Positions 8,650 to 15,519 of a stretch of DNA of 64,000 bases are shown here, piece after piece. How positions within the stretch are numbered: position 1 is the first letter of the stretch; the number at the start of each line of letters is the position of its first letter. The stretch is from Gemmatimonadota bacterium. GTDB lineage: Bacteria > JAAXHH01. The DNA lies in assembly GCA_009841265.1 (NCBI GenBank), contig VXMB01000009.1, forward strand, positions 1,223,911 through 1,287,910. The letters are read 5' to 3'. The position numbers and the translations under genes were made by a program. The notes under the pieces were generated by a model. That model did no database searches, was not told the DNA's origin, and saw nothing but the letters and a program-made list of their open reading frames with translations.

Positions 8650-9383
8650 TATTCGTCTTCTTTCTTGCCGTAACTATGTCCGCCCAGGATCGCCTTGATG
8701 TCGTCGGCGGACCGGGCGCGTTCGAAGGCATCGATGCGTGCTTCTTCCTCCTCCGCCAGCGCCGTGGCGTTCTCGAGCACCGCGTCCATCCTGTCGGCGG
8801 GAAACTTGCACGCGCCGTTCTCGTCCATGTGGATGATCTCGCCCGGCGCCACGTCCATGCCGCCCACGGATACGGGGACGTTCACCGCGTGCACGGCCTG
8901 GTCTCCGTGGCCCGGCGTAACGCCGCTGAGCAGGTACTGGACCTTCATCGGCCGGATCTCGTGTATGTCCCGCGACGGTCCGTTGGATACCACGCCCACG
9001 CAGCCCACGGCCTTTGCGGAAGCCGTCATGTTTCCGCCCGCCAATCCCACTTTTCCGGCGATCTCCTCGGGGAAATTCTGCCGGATCACGAGAATCGTCG
9101 GCCCGGGAGATTCGTCCAGGGCGTCGATGACATCGATGAAGGAGAGGTTCTTGAAACCCGGCTCGGGCAGGCCGAAGACGCAGGTGACGGCGTAGCCCAC
9201 GGTGCGCCCGAGTTCGGGATACATGCACTTTATGGATTGGTCCGTATACCAGTTCACCGCCCACGGGTTGTAGAGACCGAGGCAGAGGGGATGGGTGGGA
9301 TAGGTGGCCACCACGTTGGTGATCGTAGGGGTGTCGAACTGTTTCAGTGCCTCCAGCGTCTCCTGCGGGGACCGCGTGGGCAT
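8649..9383 (-). CDS. RraA-like family protein
   Basis: Member of the RraA/MenG-like fold family, 244 residues. Proteins of this fold include the RNase E regulator RraA and class II 4-hydroxy-4-methyl-2-oxoglutarate or oxaloacetate aldolases; bacterial members in catabolic clusters are usually aldolases or decarboxylases. Visible family features are the segment GGNMTASAKAVGCVGVVSNGPSRD, the ligand loop of the family with the Arg-Asp pair, and VSVGGMDVAPGEIIHMDENG. The ATG at 9383 has GGAAGGAG six bases upstream, which fixes the start and excludes the longer frame. It is the first gene of the operon, behind the promoter at 9471-9499. Position at the head of a sulfatase/PhyH cluster favours a catabolic aldolase role (inference). 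Confidence 0.85.
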   Translation of the reverse strand: MPTRSPQETLEALKQFDTPTITNVVATYPTHPLCLGLYNPWAVNWYTDQSIKCMYPELGRTVGYAVTCVFGLPEPGFKNLSFIDVIDALDESPGPTILVIRQNFPEEIAGKVGLAGGNMTASAKAVGCVGVVSNGPSRDIHEIRPMKVQYLLSGVTPGHGDQAVHAVNVPVSVGGMDVAPGEIIHMDENGACKFPADRMDAVLENATALAEEEEARIDAFERARSADDIKAILGGHSYGKKEDE

Positions 9384-9431
9384 GCATCGCTCCTTCCGGG
9401 GTGCGTGCGGAGAAAGGTAGGAAATCGAACT

Positions 9432-9455
9432 GTCAAATCGGTCCGTCAAATCGGT
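9432..9455. repeat. Tandem 13-bp repeat in the leader of the sulfatase operon (candidate operator)
   Basis: Two copies of GTCAAATCGGT with a 13-base period (9432-9442 and 9445-9455). A degenerate third half-copy (GAAATCGAAC) follows at 9421. They lie just downstream of the promoter at 9471-9499, about +9 to +32 of the minus-strand transcript, where a repressor would block elongation. Direct sequence observation; the operator role is inference. Confidence 0.45.
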
Positions 9456-9470
9456 GGAATGAACCCGGTG

Positions 9471-9499
9471 AATATGGTCCTGATTCGACAGGGTGTCAA
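9471..9499 (-). promoter_or_regulatory. Sigma70-type promoter of the sulfatase/PhyH operon
   Basis: On the minus strand TTGACA, a 17-base spacer, then CATATT. The start would fall near 9464, leaving a leader of about 80 bases before the RraA-like ATG at 9383. Confidence 0.65.
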
Positions 9500-9620
9500 G
9501 CCGGTAATCGGTCCCGTCGGGCGCGGTGGTTCGACTGCGTATCCAGTCGGTTGTCCAGCCGGCAGCCGGCCCCCGGTCGGTCGAATGACATAATAAGCCC
9601 GGCGGCCGGATCCACACGCG

Positions 9621-10154
9621 TCATTCGGACGATCCGGTCTGGAGAGACCGCTGCCACAGGGCCGTTGAGTAGAACTCGTATGACGCGGCCTTGTCGGGGA
9701 CATCGACGAGATGGACCGTAAAGCGGCACGGCACTCCGTTGTCCGGCAGGTAGTCCCTGAAGAAGCTGCTATACGCCCGGGCGTACGCTTCCTTCAGCCG
9801 ATCCTGCTCGGCGGCGTATCCCACCGGGTCCACGAGGGGATTCGGCGACTTGGGCTGGCACCCGAAGGCGTGCACTTCGATGAAGTCGATTTCCTGCAGC
9901 GAGTTGCACAGGCCGGCGTCAATCAGCCATTTCTCCCAGCTCTGAAAGACCAGGGGGATCTCCTGGTCCGGTTCCATCGAGATCAGTTCATCCCGCTCCA
10001 GCACACCCTTGGCGGAATAGCCGCCCGTGAGACCGGCGAAGTAGATCTTCAGGTCCCCATCCGGCTGTGCTTCCGTAACCAGGGCCGACAGCACCGGGTT
10101 TTCGCCGTGGTAATAGTAGGTCAGCTTGCCGCGCTTTTTGATGTTGAAGGCCAT
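9621..10154 (-). CDS. Hypothetical protein, 177 residues
   Basis: Unrecognised soluble protein. The ATG at 10154 has a strong Shine-Dalgarno (AAAAGGAG, 5 bases spacing), so it is a real gene. The N-terminus MAFNIKKRGKLTYYYHGENPVLSAL is predicted beta-rich; the middle contains VFQSWEKWLIDAGLCNSLQEIDFIEVHAFGCQPKSPNP with two Cys, and the C-terminus is helical then beta. No signal peptide, membrane segment or known catalytic motif is seen. It lies about 240 bases upstream of the RraA-like gene in the same orientation, but the promoter at 9471-9499 separates the two, so it may not belong to the operon. It is divergent from the selD fusion. Confidence 0.65.
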   Translation of the reverse strand: MAFNIKKRGKLTYYYHGENPVLSALVTEAQPDGDLKIYFAGLTGGYSAKGVLERDELISMEPDQEIPLVFQSWEKWLIDAGLCNSLQEIDFIEVHAFGCQPKSPNPLVDPVGYAAEQDRLKEAYARAYSSFFRDYLPDNGVPCRFTVHLVDVPDKAASYEFYSTALWQRSLQTGSSE

Positions 10155-10316
10155 TGATACTCCTTTTGTAAGTTCAGGTTTCTCAGGATCTCTCGCATGC
10201 GGTTCACCGTGTTAAGGGAAGGCAGCATCGTCAGGATAATCTACTGCGCGTGTCAAGGTCGATCAGGTTTCGATATCGACTCCGAAAAACGGGCAGTTTC
10301 GGTCAATTGTCGAGGT

Positions 10317-10384
10317 CATTATGGTCTTTGGTCTATACGATCTCGCGACTCATTATGGTCTTTGGCTGCTCGGTCTCGCCATGT
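10317..10384. repeat. Imperfect 34-bp tandem repeat upstream of the selD fusion
   Basis: CATTATGGTCTTTGG occurs at 10317-10331 and again at 10351-10365, each followed by a related stretch that includes TCTCGC. The period is 34 bases, slightly over three helical turns. Confidence 0.5.
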
Positions 10385-10389
10385 ATATT
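10362..10389 (+). promoter_or_regulatory. Possible sigma70 promoter of the selD fusion
   Basis: TTGGCT, a 16-base spacer and TATATT. The -35 is poor, the -10 good; it lies within the second repeat copy, 93 bases before the ATG. Confidence 0.3.
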
Positions 10390-10482
10390 CCAATCCCTCG
10401 CGGTCGATGGATTCCACGGGTCTCGCAGGCGTGCGATGTCATGCGACCGTGGGTTCGGTGTCGATACAAAGTAGAAATCATC

Positions 10483-12780
10483 ATGAACCAGTCCATCCCT
10501 TTTAAAAAGGACCTCTTGCTGGTCGGCGGCGGCCATTCACACGTACAGGTCATCCGCATGCTGGCCATGAAAAAGGCCCTGGGCGGCATCCGCGTCACGC
10601 TCATCTCGGACGAGTCCACCGTCTGCTATTCCGGCATGCTGCCCGGTTGCCTGGCCGGCCTGTACCGGCCCGACGAGATGGAAATGGAATTGAGGCCGCT
10701 ATGCACCTGGGCGGGCATCCGGTTCGTCCGGGCCCGGGTAGCCGGCCTCGATCCGGACCTCCAGCAGGTTTACTTCGACAACGGCCGACCACCCCTTGCC
10801 TACGATGCCCTTTCGATCAACGTCGGTTCCATTCCACGGGGCATGGACACCCCGGGGGTGCGGGAACACGCCGTGCCCACGAGGCCGCTCGGCCTGCTGC
10901 TGAAGCGGGTTCACGAGTTCGAGGAAAACCACCGGAGCGACGGCGGGCCATTACGGATCGTCATCGCGGGAGGCGGCGCGGCGGGGGTGGAACTGGCCTT
11001 CGCCATGCACTCGAGATGGGGAGCGAGATTCGCGCCCGTCCGGATCACTCTCGTGGATTCGCAGACGACTTTGCTGACCGGGCACCGCCCCCGTGTCGCT
11101 GCGATCATCGGGCGGTACCTCGAAGAAAAGGGGATCGCCTGCCTGACCGGCCTGCGGGTCATGGGCGTGGATAAAACGGGCGTCCATTTCGAAGATCATC
11201 CGTCCCTGCCCTGCGACTTCCTGCTCTGGGCAACGGGCGGAGCGCCGCCCGGTCTGTTGAAGGATACAAACCTGGAGACCAGCGGCGCCGGGTTCATCCG
11301 CGTCCGGCCCACCCTGCAGGCCATGGGTTACGACAACGTATTCGCGGCGGGCGACTGTATCGAATTTCCTTCCCGTTCCCTGCCCAAATCGGGGGTCTAC
11401 GCGGTCCGGGAGGGACCGGTCCTGGCCCGAAACATCCATGCCTGGCTCGAGCACCGATCCCTGGTTCCCTACAGACCCCAGGGTTTCGCGCTCGCGCTGC
11501 TCATGACCGGGACGCGGAACGCCGTCGCGAGCCGGCGCCACGCCTCCTTCCACGGCCACTGGGTGTGGCGGCTGAAGAACTGGATCGATCGGCGCTGGAT
11601 GCGGAAATTCGACCCCGCCCTGCTGCCGCCCATGGACCCGTCCGGCGGTGCGCCGCCCACCCGCGAGGCGCCGTCCACCAGCGATACCCCGCCCGTCGGT
11701 GAAGAAGCCGGCGGAGTACCTGAAGTGTCGGCCATGCGCTGCGCCGGGTGCGGTGCCAAGGTCGGTTCGTCCGTGTTGACCGGGGTGCTCGACGAACTAG
11801 AAGTATTCCACCGCGAGGACGTGCGAATCGGCCTGCACGACGCCGACGACGCGGCGTTGCTGGAGATCCCTCCCGGCCGGTCGCTGGTGCAGACGGTGGA
11901 TGGCTTCCGGGCCTTTACCGGCGACCTGCACCTCTTCGGACGCATCGCTTTGGTCCATGCCGCGTCCGATCTGTACGCCATGGGAGCCGAACCCCATTCC
12001 GCACTGGTTGCGGTCACGCTGCCCTACGCGGAAAAACCCCTCGTGGCGAACGACCTGAGACAGCTCATGGGCGGCATCGCGGAAGAAGCCCGGCGCCTCG
12101 GGGTCACCCTCCTCGGCGGGCATACAAGCGAAGGGACGGAGACGGCGGTCAGCGTAACCATGAACGGCCTGATCGACAGCGAAGCCGTATTCAGGAAGGG
12201 CGGGATGCGTCCAGGCGACGGACTCGTGCTGGCCAAGCCCGTCGGCACGGGCGTCATCCTGGCGGCCGACATGCACCTCAAGGCCAGGGGAAGCTGGGTC
12301 GACGAAGTCTTCGAGGGCATGCTGCGGTCCAACGCGGAGGCGGCGAGGATCCTCGCCCTGGCCGGCATTCCTTCCGTCACCGACGTGACCGGCTTCGGCC
12401 TGGCGGGGCACCTGGTCGAAATGCTCGAGGCCAGCGGCACGGGCGCGGAGATCGAGATCGCTGGTATACCGCTCTATGCCGGCGCGGCGGATTGTGTGGC
12501 CGCCGGTGTGGAAAGTACCCTGGCGCCGTCCAACAGGGAACATTTGCAAAAGAGATGGCAGGTGGAGTCGCGACCTGGCACGGCGGACACTGCGGAGCCT
12601 GGTGTATTCGACAGGCGGGACGCCCTCCTCTTCGACCCCCAGACATCGGGCGGTCTGCTGGCCGGCGTGCCTCCCTCCCGTATCGACGAGGTAGTTATGA
12701 GACTACGGGACGCCGGTTACGTGCAGGCAGCCTGCATCGGACGGGTGACCGACCGGAAACGGCACCTGAAGATCCGCTGA
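10483..12780 (+). CDS. selD: FAD-dependent oxidoreductase fused to selenide, water dikinase
   Basis: A 765-residue two-domain protein. Residues 1-360 are a pyridine nucleotide-disulfide-type FAD oxidoreductase: GGGHSH at 15-20, YSGMLPG at 49-55, a second GGGAAG at 163-168 and the FAD motif AGDCIEF at 289-295. A Pro/Ser/Thr-rich linker (about 383-415) leads to SelD, which makes selenophosphate from selenide and ATP. The SelD domain begins with CAGCGAK (420-426); Cys423 aligns with the catalytic Cys of E. coli SelD and Lys426 with its Lys20. The Asp-rich ATP/Mg segments DADDAALLE and GGHTSEGTE follow. The second Cys of the E. coli Cys-Gly-Cys pair is Ala here, and no UGA/Sec is used. This fusion type is known in other bacteria and some eukaryotes. 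No selA, selB, selU or selenoprotein gene is visible. The start is the ATG after the non-coding-looking upstream frame; family alignment begins at this Met. Confidence 0.9.
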   Translation: MNQSIPFKKDLLLVGGGHSHVQVIRMLAMKKALGGIRVTLISDESTVCYSGMLPGCLAGLYRPDEMEMELRPLCTWAGIRFVRARVAGLDPDLQQVYFDNGRPPLAYDALSINVGSIPRGMDTPGVREHAVPTRPLGLLLKRVHEFEENHRSDGGPLRIVIAGGGAAGVELAFAMHSRWGARFAPVRITLVDSQTTLLTGHRPRVAAIIGRYLEEKGIACLTGLRVMGVDKTGVHFEDHPSLPCDFLLWATGGAPPGLLKDTNLETSGAGFIRVRPTLQAMGYDNVFAAGDCIEFPSRSLPKSGVYAVREGPVLARNIHAWLEHRSLVPYRPQGFALALLMTGTRNAVASRRHASFHGHWVWRLKNWIDRRWMRKFDPALLPPMDPSGGAPPTREAPSTSDTPPVGEEAGGVPEVSAMRCAGCGAKVGSSVLTGVLDELEVFHREDVRIGLHDADDAALLEIPPGRSLVQTVDGFRAFTGDLHLFGRIALVHAASDLYAMGAEPHSALVAVTLPYAEKPLVANDLRQLMGGIAEEARRLGVTLLGGHTSEGTETAVSVTMNGLIDSEAVFRKGGMRPGDGLVLAKPVGTGVILAADMHLKARGSWVDEVFEGMLRSNAEAARILALAGIPSVTDVTGFGLAGHLVEMLEASGTGAEIEIAGIPLYAGAADCVAAGVESTLAPSNREHLQKRWQVESRPGTADTAEPGVFDRRDALLFDPQTSGGLLAGVPPSRIDEVVMRLRDAGYVQAACIGRVTDRKRHLKIR

Positions 12781-12796
12781 GCCCTCAGCGGCCCCG

Positions 12797-13804
12797 TCAG
12801 GGCAGGTCACACACGATCTTGCCGATATGCCGTTGTGATTCGAGGTAGTCGTAGGCCGCGGGCACTTCATCGAAGGAAAACACGCGGTCGATGCAGGGCC
12901 TGAGTCCCGACGCTTCGCAGGCTCTTGACAGATCGCGCAGGTCTTCGGTGGAGGAAGTGTAGATCCCTCGTATCTGAATTTGCCGGCCGATGATATCGAA
13001 GGGGTTGAGGCGGGTTTCGAATCCGTCCAGGATGCCGACGAGAGATATCCGGGCGTGCAGCGCGCAGGCTTTCAGGGACTTCGCGAAGGTCTGACCGCCC
13101 GCCACGTCCACGATCAGGTCGACCCCGCCGCCGCCGGTGAAGATACGTACCTGGTCCGGCCAGCCTTCGTCCCGGTAGTCGAAGGTCTCCAGCACGCCGA
13201 ACTCTTCCTTCATCCGGCGGGCTTTCTCTTCGGATGACGTGGTCAATAACGCTTGCGCCCCAGTAAGTTCCGAGAGTTGTGCGGCGAACACGGATACCCC
13301 GCCGGTGCCGTGAAGCAGGACCCATTCCCCGGCCTGCAATCGACCCTGAGATACGACCGAAGCCCAGGCGGTCAGTCCGGCGATGGGCAACGTCGCGCCT
13401 TCGTGGTAGGAGAAGTGGGACGGCATCGCAACCAGGGCGTCCGCGGGATACACCACTTGCTCGCACAGTACGCCGTCCACGCCGCCCGCGCCCACCAGGG
13501 TCTTCATCCCATCGGGCGTAAGTCTACCGGCGGGCCAGCGAAGGAACGGCGCGTTCACGACCCGGTCGCCCGATCGTATCGTCGAGACGCCAGGCCCCGT
13601 TTTCAACACGTCGCCCGCCATGTCGGACCCGGCGACGAACCACCCCTCGAATGGTTTGCCGTACCGGCCCCGGGCGACCATGAGGTCCCGGTAGTTGAGC
13701 GATACGGACCGGACCCTGACCAGTACCTCTCCGGGTCCGGGTTCCTCCGGTTCCGCCAGATCGGCCAGGCGAAGCTGGTTGTGGTCAATCACGTATGCGC
13801 GCAT
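12797..13804 (-). CDS. NAD(P)-dependent MDR family oxidoreductase (quinone-oxidoreductase-like)
   Basis: Medium-chain dehydrogenase/reductase, 335 residues. The N-terminal GroES-like domain has SLNYRDLMVARGRY and the PFEGWFVAGSDMAGDV segment; the nucleotide fold follows with VLLHGTGGVSVFAAQL (about residues 165-180). The structural and catalytic zinc cysteines of zinc alcohol dehydrogenases are absent, so it belongs with the zinc-independent quinone-oxidoreductase-like group. Substrate unknown. It is convergent with the selD fusion (16-base gap) and divergent from the SGNH hydrolase; the shared upstream region contains the ATCGCGAT repeat. Confidence 0.88.
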   Translation of the reverse strand: MRAYVIDHNQLRLADLAEPEEPGPGEVLVRVRSVSLNYRDLMVARGRYGKPFEGWFVAGSDMAGDVLKTGPGVSTIRSGDRVVNAPFLRWPAGRLTPDGMKTLVGAGGVDGVLCEQVVYPADALVAMPSHFSYHEGATLPIAGLTAWASVVSQGRLQAGEWVLLHGTGGVSVFAAQLSELTGAQALLTTSSEEKARRMKEEFGVLETFDYRDEGWPDQVRIFTGGGGVDLIVDVAGGQTFAKSLKACALHARISLVGILDGFETRLNPFDIIGRQIQIRGIYTSSTEDLRDLSRACEASGLRPCIDRVFSFDEVPAAYDYLESQRHIGKIVCDLP

Positions 13805-13853
13805 GGGTGCAATCCTTCATCTATTCCTTCACTATACCCTTCAATCGTGGTTG

Positions 13854-13890
13854 TTGACCTATCGCGATTATTGACCTATCGCGATAATTG
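13854..13890. repeat. 17-bp tandem repeat with ATCGCGAT palindrome (candidate operator)
   Basis: TTGACCTATCGCGATTA (13854-13870) is followed directly by TTGACCTATCGCGATAA (13871-13887) and the start of a third copy (TTGACGG). Each full unit contains the palindrome ATCGCGAT; in the second it extends to TATCGCGATA. Lies between two divergent genes, about 50 bases upstream of the MDR start. Confidence 0.55.
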
Positions 13891-13949
13891 ACGGCCTTTT
13901 CAACACATCGTACCATAATCAATTTTCCACGCGACCGCGAAAATGGCAA

Positions 13950-13978
13950 TTGATAAATACCCCGTGAATTCGTATGCT
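13950..13978 (+). promoter_or_regulatory. Sigma70-type promoter of the SGNH-PhyH-aroA group
   Basis: TTGATA, 17-base spacer, TATGCT. Predicted start near 13985, giving a leader of about 128 bases that includes both hairpins described for this region. Confidence 0.5.
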
Positions 13979-14112
13979 TAAGGCGACGCACACGCCTTCG
14001 ATCGGCGTGTAAAACAAACCGGCCTGCAGAGGAAGTTTCCCATGAGACCAGATGGAATGGCGGTCCGATATATTGGACCGAACTCCGGACAGGCAGAGAG
14101 GACCGAACAGCA

Positions 14113-14721
14113 TTGAACGACATTCGCATTTACTTTATCGGTGATTCCTATGTGAACGGTACTGGCGATCCGGCCTATCTCGGCTGGCCGGGCCGGGCCT
14201 GTGCCGCGTCGAGGTCAGAAGAGAACGCCATCACCTGTTACAACCTGGGCATACGCGGCGATACGAGCACCGACGTGCTCCGGCGCTGGGAACGGGATGT
14301 GGAGGCCCGGCGTCTGATACCTCACGACGGCCGGGTGGTATTCGGATTCGGCGCGAACGACTGCTGGATCGTGGACGGGAAGACGCGCGTGGACCGCGCC
14401 GATACCATTCGCAATACCGAGGAGGTTCTGCAACGCGCACAGTCCCTGTTTCCCACGTTGATGGTCGGACCGCCACCCGGGATCGACGCAGACGAACACA
14501 GCCGAAGAGTGGAGATTTCCTCGCTCGTCGGCGAAATCGCCGGAAGGGTCGGCGTGCCCTATCTCGAAGTGATCCACGAACTGCATGCCGGCGGTGTCTG
14601 GCAGAGCGAAGCGGTTCTTGGCGACCGCGTTCATCCGGCCGATGGCGGTTACTCCGCGCTGGCGGAACTGGTGCTCGCCTGGCCTGCGTGGTGGTTTAGT
14701 GAAATTTCCAGTGCACCTTAA
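14113..14721 (+). CDS. SGNH/GDSL-type esterase/hydrolase
   Basis: Small SGNH hydrolase, 202 residues. Block I is IGDSYVNG near the N-terminus (nucleophile Ser), block III is GFGANDCW (Asn) and block V is GDRVHPAD near the C-terminus (Asp and His), so the catalytic set is complete. There is no signal peptide, which points to a cytoplasmic ester or thioester substrate. The start is a TTG at 14113; AGAGGA lies 12 bases upstream and the next in-frame Met would remove block I. The PhyH gene follows after 12 bases, so the two are co-transcribed. Confidence 0.85.
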   Translation: MNDIRIYFIGDSYVNGTGDPAYLGWPGRACAASRSEENAITCYNLGIRGDTSTDVLRRWERDVEARRLIPHDGRVVFGFGANDCWIVDGKTRVDRADTIRNTEEVLQRAQSLFPTLMVGPPPGIDADEHSRRVEISSLVGEIAGRVGVPYLEVIHELHAGGVWQSEAVLGDRVHPADGGYSALAELVLAWPAWWFSEISSAP

Positions 14722-14733
14722 AGGAGGTAAACG

Positions 14734-15498
14734 GTGTCGTTGACCCAGGCACAAATCGACCAGTTCAACGAACAGGGATTTCTCCCTTACGAGGAACTGC
14801 TGACGCCGCTGGAGGTCAAAGCGCTGCACCAGCGGCTTGAAGATATCGGCAACGAACGGGTCGATTTTCCGGACGAATACGTACAGATCGAACCGCGCGT
14901 GGAACTCGGTGACACGCAGGCCGATCCGGTCCGTTTCAACAACGTGCGCAAGATCTGGAACCTGACGAAGCACGATCCGGTTTTCAAGGAACTAGCCCGG
15001 CACCCAAAGATCCTCGGCGTGGTTCGGAGCCTGATCGGCCCCGATCTCAAGATCTACGTGGACCAGACGCTCTGCAAGCCGCCCCGGGTGGGTTCGGCGA
15101 AACCGCCTCACCAGGACTCGGCCTACTGGACGAGCATCGATCCGCCCGATCTCGTGATCTGCTGGATCGCCCTGAACGACGCCACCGAGAACAATGGTTG
15201 CATGCGGTTCATTTCCGGTTCCCATAAGGCCGGCGTAATCGAGCACAAGCACCTCGAGGACTTTCGCGTCGAGGACGCCCGCGTCGGCTATGAACGGGAG
15301 GTCGCCGTTCCGCTGAAGGCTGGAAGTTGCTCGTTCCATCACAGTCTCGCGCTTCACCGCACCGACGCCAATACCAGCGATGACCGGCGCATCGGCCTGA
15401 CCGTCGCCTACATGGACGCCCATTCGAAGTACATCGGAAACGGCGCCATGCCGGAGTACGACCTGGTGTCCGGTCGGGCTTATGAAGGATGCGTATAG
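14734..15498 (+). CDS. Phytanoyl-CoA dioxygenase (PhyH) family protein
   Basis: Fe(II)/2-oxoglutarate oxygenase, 254 residues. The iron triad is H126-Q-D128 (PPHQDSAYW) with the distal His in FHHSLALHRT (about 202-208); Arg218/219 (DDRR) is placed for 2-oxoglutarate. The start is GTG at 14734 behind a strong AAAGGAGG with 6-base spacing. It lies 12 bases after the SGNH hydrolase and 21 before aroA. This protein fits the canonical PhyH length better than the one at 4458-5282. Substrate unknown. Confidence 0.88.
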   Translation: MSLTQAQIDQFNEQGFLPYEELLTPLEVKALHQRLEDIGNERVDFPDEYVQIEPRVELGDTQADPVRFNNVRKIWNLTKHDPVFKELARHPKILGVVRSLIGPDLKIYVDQTLCKPPRVGSAKPPHQDSAYWTSIDPPDLVICWIALNDATENNGCMRFISGSHKAGVIEHKHLEDFRVEDARVGYEREVAVPLKAGSCSFHHSLALHRTDANTSDDRRIGLTVAYMDAHSKYIGNGAMPEYDLVSGRAYEGCV

Positions 15499-15519
15499 GC
15501 TGATATTCGTATTAATACA

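Larger units (their letters stand above)
10155..10482. other. 328-base intergenic region between divergent genes
   Basis: Divergent control region for the hypothetical protein and the selD fusion. It holds an imperfect tandem repeat (10317-10384) and a weak plus-strand promoter (10362-10389). No RNA gene or SECIS-like element could be supported. Confidence 0.4.
13805..14112. other. 308-base divergent control region
   Basis: AT-richer than its surroundings. It contains the 17-bp palindromic tandem repeat (13854-13890), a plus-strand promoter (13950-13978) and two hairpins in the plus-strand leader: ACACGCC/GGCGTGT with a 7-base loop (13990-14010) and CGGTCC/GGACCG with an 8-base loop (14061-14080). 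Confidence 0.5.

Noticed and set aside
14113..14115. A later Met as start of the SGNH hydrolase
   Set aside because: It would remove the catalytic Gly-Asp-Ser block; the TTG start keeps it.
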